Assembly (NCBI RefSeq): GCF_021347895.1 | Contig: NC_067118.1 | Location: forward strand, 42,093,255 to 42,157,254 | DNA: 64,000 nt | Direction of reading: 5' to 3' | Origin: Acanthochromis polyacanthus | Lineage: Eukaryota > Chordata > Actinopteri > Pomacentridae | Shown: positions 54,501 to 63,235 of the stretch, one piece after another | Position numbering within the stretch: position 1 is the stretch's first letter | Layout of the letters: each line of letters opens with the position of its first letter | Position numbers and translations under genes: made by a program | The notes under the pieces: model-generated | What the model was told of the DNA's origin: nothing | What the model saw: only the letters and a program-made list of their open reading frames with translations | Database searches by the model: none

Positions 54501-57500
54501 AGTGGTTTATACCGGCGGATTCATGAGAATCTAAGCTTTCCATCGGCGTTTAATGTTTATATAATCGCGTTTGCAGCCTTCGGACATTCTTTAAATTCCT
54601 ATGCAAATTAGTAGGTGTACCGCGGGCGGTACACTGAAGTTTAACGGGTTAAAAATGCTCCCAGCGCAAACTATATACTCCCAGTCCCGCTTGACTTCTC
54701 GCTCAGCTTTTGCCTCCAGCATAAGCCCCGGCCACAAAAAACGTCACAATGTTTGTAAACAAATAAAGGGTCTATTGTCCCCATCAGACGCCATGGTCTC
54801 TCCGACGGGCAGCTTCACTCTTCAGCCCAATGACACGGTCAAGTATAACGCTGTGCGGACGCGTTCATATGATTGGCTGAACAGTACACCCACCCCCACG
54901 TGGGGTGAGTTTTTGTGATTGGCTGAAAGGAGGGAGACATCTGATTGGCTACAGAAACTTCCGTGTTGAAAAAAATGCATTTGTGGATCGAGCTGACGGC
55001 AGAGCAGTCTCAAAAAAGATTCACACACAAAAGCAGTTTGTGAATGCAGAAATACATTTGTGAACTTTCTTAATTTATTTGTTGGATTGCAGTTTACATT
55101 TGTGAATCCCAGTTTACATGTGTGAATTCTTCTGTGTGCATTTGTGGATTGCAGTTTACATTTGCAAATTCTTCTGTGTGCATTTGTGAATTATGAGACT
55201 GTTCTAACTCCATATTAACACGCTTCAGCAAGCAGCTCAGAGGCTTAACATTTCTCAGCAATAAATAACGAACACACAAAGGCTTCTTTCTGCTCTCTGT
55301 GTTTGCATCATCGTGCGACACATGCACTGCAATGAGCCCTAAGAAGAAAAAAGAAAAATGCATTGACAGGTTTTTGATTTTTTAAACCAGAAATTGGCTC
55401 TGAAAGGTGCAGCCTTTCAGTTAGCAGGTGCCAGAATCACTCTGCTAACTCTGCCTCCTACTGCATCCTCCTTCACTGTTTTCCACTGTTCTGCATGTGC
55501 ACGAGGAAGAAGATTAACGATCTGTTTATTGGCATTTGTTGTGTTCTTGCAAACATAAAAACAAAATGCTGTTCTCACAGTCCCAGTACAGGGAAAGTCA
55601 AAACGATAAGAAATATAGATTAAAAAAGCAGCACAGTGTCATTCGTATTAAAGTGTGTTCAGTTTTTAAGACGTGAACATCAGAACACAGAGCAAACGGT
55701 GTGGAGAGATTCTCGGAATTGGACCGAAACTGAGCCATTTTCTCCAAACAAAAAGTTTTTATCTGCTTAAGAATAGGCAGAACTAAGCTCACCGGTGCTG
55801 TTTGGTTTCTGGTTACGTCATCTTTCTTTGGTTCTGGGACTCAGCTGGAGAAAAAAAACACCCAGCATTAGCATGTGGATACAATAAAACCGGTGCTAAA
55901 AGCTCATAGAAGAGACCATTAATAGTTTTTTTATTGTGCACCGGTGGATTTAGTGCTGCGCTTACGTCAGGTCAGGGGCCTTACATAACGCTGTTTTAAA
56001 AAGGATGGTCAGAATTAATGCAAGAGAGGCCATTAGCGTTAGGAACCGGAAAAACACGCGATACTACATTTCCCATAATTCCAACCATGCATCTGGAGTT
56101 TCTTGTAAGTTTATATTTAAAATGTATTTAACCCTCGTGTCGTCCTGCGGGTCAAAATTGACCCGTTTTAAAATTTGAAAATGTGGAAAAAAATATGTAT
56201 TTTCACAGTAAAACTTCTGATGTCCACATTTTCAACATTTTTTGGTGGAAAACAGAAGTGTTAAAAATGTTTCTTTAAGAACATTCACAAAAAATCAACC
56301 AAAATCCAGCGAATTTCGCTGGATTTTGGTTGATTTTTTTGTGAATGTTCTTAAAGAAAACATCAGAAGTTTTACTGATATATATATGGAATCACTTTAA
56401 ATATTTTTAGGATTTTTTTGGGAAGATTTTTACTCATTTTTTGAAAATATTTACAAGAATTTTCTTGCCAAATTTGGAGGATTTTTTTTAAAATAAAAAT
56501 TTTAAAAGAAACTTTGAAGGAATTATTGGAATTTTCTTCCTGAAGGTTTTGCAAATGTTCAGAAATTTGGGGGATTTTTTTCGCTGAATTTTTGGATTTT
56601 TTTCAGACAGGGAAACAACAGGAGGGTTCAATGATTTTGTGATCTTACAGCTGCCAGCATCATTTGGCAAGAAACTCACATGGATTCTCAAATGTTTTCT
56701 CAGAAGCAGATCAAACGGCTTCCATTAATATCAGCACAACAACGGAGCCAGTTTATTTGATTAGAAAGAGCAAATAAGCACTGCAGACTGATACTGTCTG
56801 TTTAGTGTAACTCCATCTGAGGGTGGATTTCCCCTTTTGTCGCGTTTCCTCGCCAACAGTCTGAGATGCTGTGTCAATACCAAAGGTCCACCCTGAACAA
56901 AGCCGCGCCCTGCCAGAGTAATCACGCTCCTGAGCAGGTGCTCGTGTTGCTCTTTTGTACCTTTAGTCACCATGTGGAGTTAGCCTGAATGCTAAAGCGG
57001 TGTACTGCGAGTTTTTTTTTAAGGAAAATGAAAGCATTTTACTGAAGTTTGGAGTCAGCTGAGATGAGCTAAAGATACAAGAGCTTTACCAGGTCTAGAT
57101 GTTTTACTCCTCCTTACTGAAATGTTGAGCTTCTCAACAGAAAAATCAACATCAGTCTGAGATTGTCAGGAAGGACTGTGCTTGGTTTTAGCTCCACTCG
57201 TGCCCTTTGGTCCTTTTTGAGTCACTTCACTGCGATAGGAAGAAGGAAGGTGTGTCATCACCGTGTGACAGCTCACCTTCTGACCACAAACAGCAGAGCT
57301 TAACTAATTATGTCATCAGAGACAAACTCTTCTTAGTCCAACAACCTGAAATCTGTAAAGGGAAATAAATTCAGCTTCAGCAACATTCATCCTCAGTTTA
57401 CAACTTCTGTCTACAAAGGAACACAATGTTTAGTCACCTGGAACTGAACGATGCAGTTTTTTACTTTAAAAAACAACAAAAACAAGACAAAACATTACAA

Positions 57501-60500
57501 AAATGAGACACAGAATGACAAAAGTGAGAAACAAAAACACAAAATGAGACAAACGACACAAAACAAAACAAAAATTAGACAAGGGAGTTAGAAAGCGACA
57601 AAACACTGAATAAGCAACACAAAAAATGACGCAAGTGTGAAACAAAATGACAGAAATGATACGCAAAACCATGAATAGAGCAAAACACAAAATGACAAAA
57701 ATGAGACAAAAAACACGAGCGAGACAACAAGGAAACGCAAAATGACGAAAATATGAGACAAACGACAAAAGTCAGACAAAAAAACAACAAAAACAAGACA
57801 AATATTTTAAAAATGAGACACAAAATGAGCAGTCTAGTATTTTACTTTATCATCAAAACAACTAGAAATTGTTTAAAATGTTTAGTTTTACAAATTTACA
57901 ATCTACAAGGGGTTTTTTGCTGAATTTTGGGATTTTTTTTTAGACAAGGAAAATATTTTTTTGGTGCCCGTAAATGAGGACAACAGGAGGGTTAAAGAGA
58001 AAAATCTAATCTTTGAGGGACTTTAATTAGTACGATGGCATACATTCTTTTAGTAGAAGATTCTGTATTTTCAGTGTCTCATTTTGAATAATCCTCGAGT
58101 TACAAATCTGGTTACATTTTAAAATTGTAGATTACAATATTAAAATTCATATACAGCTGACTACATTTTAACTAATCTCACCCTACCTGGGTACTGTTGC
58201 ACACCGCTCTCTGTTTACCTGCCTAAAACCTACAAAAGGAATTCTGGGAAATGTAGGATATCCCTGCATCACACAGAGGAAAAGAGAAAAGGGGAATTAA
58301 AGTGGAAAAAAGTACATTTAAGGTGTGGTCACAGGATAAGCTAATAGCACCACATGCTGAAACGTCTCCTCGTTTTGTTTGTGATCCTTCTGCAGGCCAT
58401 TTTTGAGATCATCACCTCGGAGCATTCGTACCTTCACAGCCTGGGCATCCTGGTGCGTCACTTCGAGAAGAGCGACGTGTTGAGGAAAACCATGACGACC
58501 ACAGAGCACCACCACCTCTTCTCCAACATCTCCGTCATCCACGACGTCAGCAAACGGTCAGAGCAACTTTCTCCTGTTTGTCTGTGTGTGATGAAGGTAT
58601 TTTAGGAGGTTCGCTGCCTAGGAATGAAAACATCTCATCAGTGTGTGAAGAACAGCAGCAGGGTCAGTATACACCCCCTGTCAAAAGTTGTAGGACGCTT
58701 TCTTATTCATTTGAATGAGAAAGCGTCCTAAAACTTTTGACAGGGGGTGTATAACTGAGGTCTCTCGTCATTTGTGTCTTTATATGATAGTTATCTGTCT
58801 CACTGAGTCATTTTGTGTTTTTCTGTGGTCATTTTGTGTCATTTTTGTGATTTTGTGCATTTCTGTTGTCATGTTGTGTCTTTTTGTGGTTGTTTTATGT
58901 GTCTTTGTGTTCATTTTGTTTCTTTTTTGGTCATTTTCAGACAGTTTTGTGGGCATTTTAGGTATTTTTGCGGTCCTTTTGTGCAATTTTATGGCCATTT
59001 TGTGCCCCTTTGTGGCCGTTTTCAGTCTGTTGGTGGTAATTTTTGGTGTTTTGTGGTCATTTTATGTCTCCCTGTGGTCATTTTTGGTCATTATCAGTCT
59101 GTTTGTGGCCATTTTGTATCTTTATATGATAATTATGTGTCTCATTAAGTCATTTTGTGTTATTCTGTCATCATTTTTGGTCATTATCAGTCTTTTTTTG
59201 AATTTCTGTTGTCGTTTCGTGTCTTTTTGTGTTTTTTGTGTAGGTTTGTGCTCATTTTGTTTCTTTTTTGGTCATTTTCAGACTGTTTTGTGGGCATTTT
59301 AGGTATTTTTGCGGTCCTTTTGTGCAATTTTATGGTCATTTTGTGCCCCTTTGTGGCCGTTTTCAGTCTGTTGGTGGTAATTTTTGGTGTTTTGTGGTCA
59401 TTTTATGTCTCCCTGTGGTCATTTTTGGTCATTATTAGTCTGTTTGTGGCCATTTTGTATCTTTTTATGATAATTATGTGTCTCATTAAGTCATTTTGTG
59501 TTTTTCTGTTGTCATTTGTGTTATTTTGTAACGAAATTAACAAATTGTATCTGTGTCCGAGAAATCACTTTTAACTAAGCTACCCATTACAAAAACACTC
59601 TGTAGCCTCTCTTAATGTTGATTTTAGGCCTGAAAACAGCAAACATGTCAACTATGATACAAAAAGTCCCTCAATCATACAGTGACCCAGCAGGCTGTTG
59701 TTTCATTCAACATATGGTATCTACTGTACAGTAGAGCTCAGGCTGTGTTTCTACATCATGCAGTTGCAGTGAATCCCCACTGAGACGTGGCTTCAGGAGG
59801 GAAACAGTTTGATTGAAGCTTTCAGGGAGAGCATTTGCCCTTTGCATGTCTTTACTATCCTGTAGGCTCCGGGAACATGTTAAGACCTGCTTGCCAAACT
59901 GGTTCTGCTGCTCTCGGTGGTATTCCCGGCCCTTTTAAGATGATAATATGTTTGAAAGCGCTCTGTTTATTCCAAGCTACTTTATTGTGAATGAAAATAG
60001 ATCAAGTTTTAGCAGCGACAGATCTGCTTGTTCTGTTTCCAAGTAAAACAGGATCGATGAAGCTGCAGGGCGGAGTGTGAAGCTGCTGTAAGACACGTCT
60101 GACCTACAGTATCTGTGCGTGAATCTGGGTCCTGCTGTTGTTTCCAGGGTTGGGCTGGTTTTTAGGTGTCGTTTTACTCCTTTTTTATGTTTAAACGGCG
60201 CTTTGTAAGGGGCAGGGTTGAAAGTCGTTCATCATGCTGAAGATGGAAGAAATAGAAAGGATTTTACAAAGCTGCAGCAGAGAGATAAAATGGATTAAAC
60301 CGCAAAAATGAATCAGCACATATGTTTGGTATTTTAGTGTAATCAGAGCATGAAGTGATCCGCTTGTGTGCTTTTAGGATTGTTTGTCGTTTCTTTATAA
60401 CATTTCAATATACTGCCTTTGAAAAGTTTGAGGTCCCTTAGAAATGTCCTTATTTTTGAAAGAAAAGCGGTTTTGTCCAATGAAGATATCATTAAATGAA

Positions 60501-62760
60501 TCAGAAATACAGTCTTGTTAATGTGGTAAATGACTGTTCTAGGTGTAAACGGCTGATTTTTAATGGAATATCTCCATAGGGGTACAGAGGAACATTTCCA
60601 TCAACCATCACTCCTGTGTTCTAATGCTACATTGTGTTAGCTAATGGTGCTGAAAGGCTCATTGACGATTAGAAAACCCTTGTGTAGTTATGTTAGCACA
60701 TGGATAAAAGTGGGAGTTTTCATGAAAAACATGGAGTTACGTGGGTGACCTCAAACTTTTGAAAGGTAGTGTACATGGAAATATACAAACTTGGAATATT
60801 TTCTTCCAGTGACACAAATTGCAACAAGTTTCAGAACTATTGTGTTCAAATAGATAAATCAGAGATTAGTTAGATTAATATAACCCCAAGGTGACAAGTT
60901 TCTAGTTAATCTTCCATTGTCGTATCTCTCTCAGAATGTCCAAATAAAAGCAGTAAATCAACTGTTCACACACTAGTACCCTGACATTAGAATCTAAAAG
61001 TTATCAGAATCTTTGTCCTCACATAGCTGTATGTGAACAGGACAACACAATCCTTTCACATCTTTTCTATCCTCTCTCTCTCAATCCGTTTTCAGGTTCT
61101 TTGAGGACCTTGAACGGCGTCACTATGACAACCCACTGATCCGGGACATCAGCGACATCGTCCAGATGCACGCCGCCCGCCACTTCGAGCCCTACATCGT
61201 CTACTGCTCCAACGAGACCTTCCAGCAGAGGACGCTGCAGAAGCTGCTGTGAGTAGCAGAAACCGATCTGTTGATGTTCTCCAAGAACACGACAGGATGA
61301 GCTGACCTTCTCTGTCCAAACAGGACCAGTAACACGGCGTTCAAGGAGACCCTGAAGCAAATCGAAGGCAGCAGTGAATGCGGAGGTCTCCCCATGATCT
61401 CCTTCCTCATCCTCCCCATGCAGCGAGTCACCAGACTGCCGCTTCTACTGGATGTGAGTTTCAGTTTTATCTTCCTAAATGAGCCGCTCTCAACTTCAAC
61501 CTCAAAAAATTACACAAGGCCCAATCACAGCAGCTCGGGGAGTGTGTTTTATTTATTTTGAACATACAAAGCAGCTAAAAATGATATTAAGTACCCGATA
61601 ATCACCCCACTGTGGTCTCATGCACTGTAGTTTGTACAGTTATAAAGGCTACTATTTACCTGAATATTTACCTGTCATAAAACAAATATTGTTTTTTGTT
61701 TTTTCCATGAATTTATTTTAGGTATTCTTGAAATATCACAGAACCTGTTGGGTCAAAAATATACATACAGCAATGCCAATTTGGTTAAACGTCCTTTGGC
61801 CATTTTCACCTTAAATAAGTGCCTTTGTTAGCCATCCACAAGCTTCTTCTTATGTCTTTGACCAGTCCTACTGACAGAATTGGTGCAGTTCAACTAAATT
61901 TGTTGGCTTTCAGCTCAGTCCATAGGCTCTCAATAGTTCATGAAACAGGACTTTGGGGATACCGGTCATTCTGTCTCGTGTTTGTCATTTTGTGTCTTGT
62001 TTTTTCTGTTTTGTGTCTCCTTTTTGTCATTTTGTCACAGGAATATGACTCACAAGATAAACAAAAAAGGCTACATGCAGGAATATGTGCAACTGCAACT
62101 CTGTATTAGTGACCAAATGCACCAACTTATTCAGGAACACCAGACTGAGATGGATGTGATTTAAGGTTGTGCATCATGTTGACTTGCAGATTTTCATACC
62201 TCTCTTTTCTCCTCAGACAATCTGCCAGAAAACTCCACCGGACAAGGCGGAGCACTTCGCTGCAGTTTGGGCGCTGAACGCCATCAGCAAGGTAGAGATG
62301 CTGCGGACGGTCCAGCTGCAAGTGGAATAACATTCATCATATGAACATGGACCGTGGTGTGCATGTGTCTTTAAGGCTTCGATGATCATTATTGTTATGG
62401 TTTTGTTCTCAGTTGGTCTCCAGCTGCAATGATGGAGCCAGGCGGATGGAGAGGACAGAGCAGATGTACAGGATCCAGAAACAAATGGATTTTGGTAAAA
62501 TCAAGGTACAAGCTGCTCAGACGCATTCAAGAAAGAATTTAGTCATAATGCAGATCTAGTTAACCCCATTATTCCGGTTTTCTAATCTGGACTGATGAAT
62601 CTTCACAGCCTTTTCCGCTGGTGTCGTCCTCGCGGTGGCTGAAGAAGCACGGAGAGCTCGCTATCGCCGCTGAAGAGCTCAGCATCTGGAGGGCTTTCAC
62701 CAACCGAAGCTACTACCTGTATCTCTTCAATGATGTGCTGATCGTGACCCGGAAGAAGAG
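46636..62760 (+). CDS. arhgef16: arhgef16 (ephexin-4), 5' and middle part (spliced; 3' end outside window)
   Basis: ARHGEF16 is a Dbl-family exchange factor reported to activate RhoG (and Cdc42) downstream of EphA2 and ELMO. Ten coding exons join without frame conflict. They give an N-terminal region with [20 protein letters not shown] and [14 protein letters not shown], then TLGRKR...[38 protein letters not shown], a full DH domain ([20 protein letters not shown] through [14 protein letters not shown] and [20 protein letters not shown]), and the start of the PH domain ([12 protein letters not shown] through [12 protein letters not shown]). The N-terminal landmarks fit ARHGEF16 rather than NGEF, ARHGEF19 or ARHGEF26. 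The remaining PH strands, the SH3 domain and the PDZ-binding tail lie beyond 64000. In human both ESPN and ARHGEF16 map to 1p36.3, which supports the call. Confidence 0.94.
47269..47635 (+). mobile_element. tRNA-derived SINE
   Basis: The head has polymerase III boxes: tagtggttagcac (A-like) and gttcaaatccc (B). It is followed by the widespread fish body (ggagtttgcatgttctccct, gtgcatgcgtgggttttctc, tactccggcttcctcccaca) and a gaatggatggatgg tail. It is a retroposed short element, not a tRNA gene: it has no acceptor stem and a long unrelated body. Confidence 0.9.
47639..48457 (-). mobile_element. hAT-type element, CAGGGGTGTC family, in arhgef16 intron 2
   Basis: Starts CAGGGGTGTCCAACATG and ends gaatttgaatctcctg. 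Flanks atctagga (47631-47638) and atccagga (48458-48465) differ at one base, giving the best 8-bp duplication of this family in the window. The core is a TTTTTGTC-type array. It is inserted immediately after the SINE at 47269-47635. Confidence 0.88.
48833..48884 (+). CDS. arhgef16: arhgef16 exon 3: TLGRKR/GSFKD
   Basis: A short 52-nt exon between acceptor ttctag (48832) and donor GATG|gtatgt, phase 0 in and 1 out. It encodes [17 protein letters not shown], matching the human TLGRKRGHKGSFKD segment. Its basic character suggests a regulatory or lipid/nuclear signal, but that is not shown. Confidence 0.9.
49728..49891 (+). CDS. arhgef16: arhgef16 exon 4: LYQDVRERG and [12 protein letters not shown]
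   Basis: Acceptor gctcag ends at 49727 and donor CAG|gtagac follows 49891; 164 nt, phase 1 in and 0 out. It encodes [36 protein letters not shown] and [18 protein letters not shown]. The LYQ-x-x-RERG motif and YRPAQ-TWSQLP are ephexin-family hallmarks just N-terminal to the DH domain, in the autoinhibitory region. Confidence 0.95.
49975..50925 (+). repeat. CACTG-ended interspersed repeat, copy 3, hosting a TTAA MITE
   Basis: Starts CACTGGAAAAAATGCCCC and ends tttttgcagcg. Unlike copy 1 it keeps most of the left half (taaaattagctggggaaact and others). The TTAA element is inserted within gtcTTAAaacaag. Confidence 0.75.
50197..50740 (+). mobile_element. piggyBac-type MITE, copy 6, nested
   Basis: Flanked by TTAA (50193-50196 and 50741-50744). 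Ends are tcttcctgttgtct and gacgacaggaggg, degraded but recognisable, with the family's aagaacattc...gaatgttctt inner palindrome. Confidence 0.78.
51459..51542 (+). repeat. compound (GATA)n(GACA)n microsatellite
   Basis: About eleven GATA units switch to about nine GACA units, closing with one GATA. In an arhgef16 intron. Confidence 0.97.
51923..51979 (+). CDS. arhgef16: arhgef16 exon 5: DH lead-in
   Basis: A 57-nt exon, phase 0 on both sides, between tcacaaag (51922) and GAG|gtacgt (51979). It encodes [19 protein letters not shown], matching VVELGILDQLSTEERKRQE of human ARHGEF16. The foldback element at 52052 sits only 72 bp downstream of its donor. Confidence 0.94.
52961..53449 (-). pseudogene. 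THAP-domain fragment inside the foldback element
   Basis: The frame starts at 53449 with [40 protein letters not shown] and LNALRRKDW. This is the first half of a C2CH THAP finger: the C-x4-C-type pair and the W of the LW-x-x-ALRR segment. Similarity ends near 53290, where the inverted arm begins; the rest reads through arm and LINE-tail sequence and is not protein-like. The second Cys-His pair and a catalytic domain are missing, either because of a lost splice site or because this is a deletion derivative. Confidence 0.7.
53102..53220 (+). mobile_element. 119-bp 5'-truncated retroposon tail in the left foldback arm
   Basis: The insert ends in a (TTGAA)n tail and is flanked by atatt (53097-53101 and 53221-53225). 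The right arm at about 54180 shows the empty site. A simple-repeat 3' tail and short length are typical of a LINE or SINE dead-on-arrival copy. Confidence 0.7.
53500..53730 (+). repeat. degenerate minisatellite (GTGGCAT-type)
   Basis: The motif cagtggcattaaccgtggca recurs in varied form about five to seven times, with tggcatctcgcc between copies. It lies in the unpaired centre of the foldback element. Confidence 0.65.
53810..54161. mobile_element. 352-bp solo LTR nested in the right foldback arm
   Basis: The insert starts TGTTGCGC and ends TCCTACA (TG...CA) and is flanked by atat on both sides (53806-53809 and 54162-54165). The left arm keeps the uninterrupted site, caaatagaatattag at about 53236-53250, so the insertion boundaries are firm. 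No gag or pol is present. The lineage (gypsy-like or retrovirus-like) cannot be decided from the LTR alone. Confidence 0.8.
55219..56127 (+). other. arhgef16 intron without recognisable features
   Basis: Between the foldback element and the next TTAA MITE. No recognisable element; short frames only. Confidence 0.5.
56132..56626 (-). mobile_element. piggyBac-type MITE, copy 5, with central palindrome
   Basis: TTAA at 56128-56131 and a mutated TTCA at 56627-56630. The left end is CCCTCGTGTCGTCC and the right end acaacaggaggg. A nearly perfect palindrome of about 90 bp centred near 56310 (aatccagcgaatttcgctggatt core) lies inside. Confidence 0.8.
57331..57907 (+). mobile_element. hAT-type family internal fragment
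   Basis: Lacks both ends but matches the body of the 16.6-kb copy: acaacctgaaat, cattcatcctcagttta, gtctacaaaggaacacaa, a GACAAAAA-type array, and ctagtattttacttt. Cut off at its right by the MITE fragment. Confidence 0.7.
57908..57991 (-). mobile_element. piggyBac-type MITE, terminal fragment
   Basis: Only the gaggacaacaggaggg end before TTAA (57992-57995) and about 80 bp of body remain. It joins directly to a truncated CAGGGGTGTC-family body on its left. Confidence 0.7.
58396..58556 (+). CDS. arhgef16: arhgef16 exon 6: DH domain CR1
   Basis: Acceptor ctgcag ends at 58395 and donor CG|gtcaga follows 58556; 161 nt, phase 0 in and 2 out. It encodes [40 protein letters not shown] and [13 protein letters not shown]. 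This is conserved region 1 of the Dbl-homology domain; the invariant Glu in this helix contacts switch I of the GTPase in the family. Confidence 0.96.
58672..58749. mobile_element. 78-bp palindromic Tc1-type MITE, copy 3
   Basis: TA-flanked; arms of about 38 bp differ at only two positions around a short loop. Lies 115 bp after arhgef16 exon 6. Confidence 0.88.
58911..59512 (+). repeat. tandem duplication, 341-bp unit of TTTTGTGGTCATTTTGTG-type repeats
   Basis: Positions 58911-59170 recur at 59252-59512 with only a few differences. Each unit is built from 20-24-bp subrepeats like tttttggtcattttcagac. The array context runs from about 58776 to 59540. The long hydrophobic frames across it are artefacts. 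Confidence 0.85.
59541..60408 (+). other. arhgef16 intron without recognisable features
   Basis: Unique-looking intron between the tandem repeats and the Tc1-type MITE. Nothing further seen. Confidence 0.5.
60411..60771 (+). mobile_element. Tc1-type MITE, 361 bp
   Basis: Ends tactgcctttgaaaagtttg and caaacttttgaaaggtagtg form inverted repeats flanked by TA. The body (ggctgatttttaatggaata and others) recurs inverted at 62995-63235. Confidence 0.82.
61096..61248 (+). CDS. arhgef16: arhgef16 exon 7: DH domain, middle
   Basis: Acceptor tttcag ends at 61095 and donor CT|gtgagt follows 61248; 153 nt, phase 2 in and 2 out. It encodes [40 protein letters not shown] and [10 protein letters not shown], matching the human FFEDLEQRH...[15 protein letters not shown] segment. 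Confidence 0.96.
61324..61453 (+). CDS. arhgef16: arhgef16 exon 8: DH domain CR3
   Basis: Acceptor aaacag ends at 61323 and donor GAT|gtgagt follows 61453; 130 nt, phase 2 in and 0 out. It encodes [20 protein letters not shown] and [20 protein letters not shown], then LLD. The [13 protein letters not shown] helix is the signature of the Dbl domain that contacts switch II. The intron before it is only 75 bp. Confidence 0.97.
62217..62291 (+). CDS. arhgef16: arhgef16 exon 9: DH domain, helix 5-6
   Basis: A 75-nt exon, phase 0 on both sides, between cctcag (62216) and AAG|gtagag (62291). It encodes [20 protein letters not shown] and NAISK, corresponding to [25 protein letters not shown] at the same position of human ARHGEF16. 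Confidence 0.94.
62413..62505 (+). CDS. arhgef16: arhgef16 exon 10: end of DH domain
   Basis: A 93-nt exon, phase 0 on both sides, between ctcag (62412) and AAG|gtacaa (62505). It encodes [20 protein letters not shown] and [11 protein letters not shown], the last DH helix and the linker to PH. The RMER-EQMY pattern is shared with ephexins. Confidence 0.95.
62609..62760 (+). CDS. arhgef16: arhgef16 exon 11: start of PH domain
   Basis: Acceptor tcacag ends at 62608 and donor AG|gtgagt follows 62760; 152 nt, phase 0 in and 2 out. It encodes [40 protein letters not shown] and [20 protein letters not shown] is beta-1 of the PH domain and [15 protein letters not shown] its central strands. No later exon is recognisable before 64000, so the gene continues outside. 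Confidence 0.95.
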
Positions 62761-62994
62761 GTGAGTGAGAATGGAGCTCACGGAGTTTGCTTACAATGCT
62801 GAGCACCCAGAATGTGAAGTGATATTTAGTGGGTAAAGGACCAGTGTGAAAGATTTCGTGAAGGGCTCCAGACTTGTGTGAGTTATAAATTCAAGCGGTC
62901 GTATTGATCATTAAGCAGGATTTGTGTCGCTCTGACCGGCACAGGAAGCTACTGCATTACCCACAGTGGTAGAAAGTAGTACTGCTGTATTCAC

Positions 62995-63235
62995 ACTGAA
63001 AAATCTGGTCAATTTGTTCAATTGCACAAGGGTTTTCTAACCGTCAATGAGCCTTTCAGCAGCATTAGCTAACACAATGTAGCATTAGAACACAGGAGTG
63101 ATGGTTGCTGGAAATGTTCCTCTGTACCCCTATGGAGATATTCCATTAAAAATCAGCCGTTTCCAGCTACAGTAGTCATTTACCACATTAGCAATGTCTT
63201 CTAAGTGACCCCAAACTTGTGAACTGTAGTGTACA
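62995..63235 (-). mobile_element. truncated second copy of the 60.4-kb Tc1-type MITE
   Basis: Inverted relative to 60411-60771: tccattaaaaatcagccgtt and cctctgtacccctatggaga are shared. The right end keeps gtgaccccaaacttgtgaac followed by tgtagtgta; the left end is lost. Confidence 0.75.

Larger units (their letters stand above)
52052..55214. mobile_element. 3.16-kb foldback transposon with about 1.1-kb inverted arms and a THAP frame
   Basis: Sequence from 52052 to about 53290 is repeated in inverted orientation from about 55214 back to 53755, with small differences and two nested insertions. TTAA occurs at both edges (52048-52051 and 55215-55218), suggesting a TTAA target. The arms hold several TTCACAAATG-type subterminal repeats, a cluster of CCAAT boxes (52310-52410) and a palindrome GTGTACCGCCGGCGGTACAC at 52652-52671. 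The unpaired centre (53293-53754) carries a THAP zinc-finger start and a minisatellite. TTAA targeting plus THAP points to a Kolobok-like family; this is inference. It lies in the arhgef16 intron just after exon 5. Confidence 0.82.

Noticed and set aside
58715..59574. Two overlapping hydrophobic frames of 195 and 139 codons resembling membrane proteins
   Set aside because: They run through TTTTGTGGTC minisatellites and the 341-bp duplication; repeated peptides mirror the DNA repeat.
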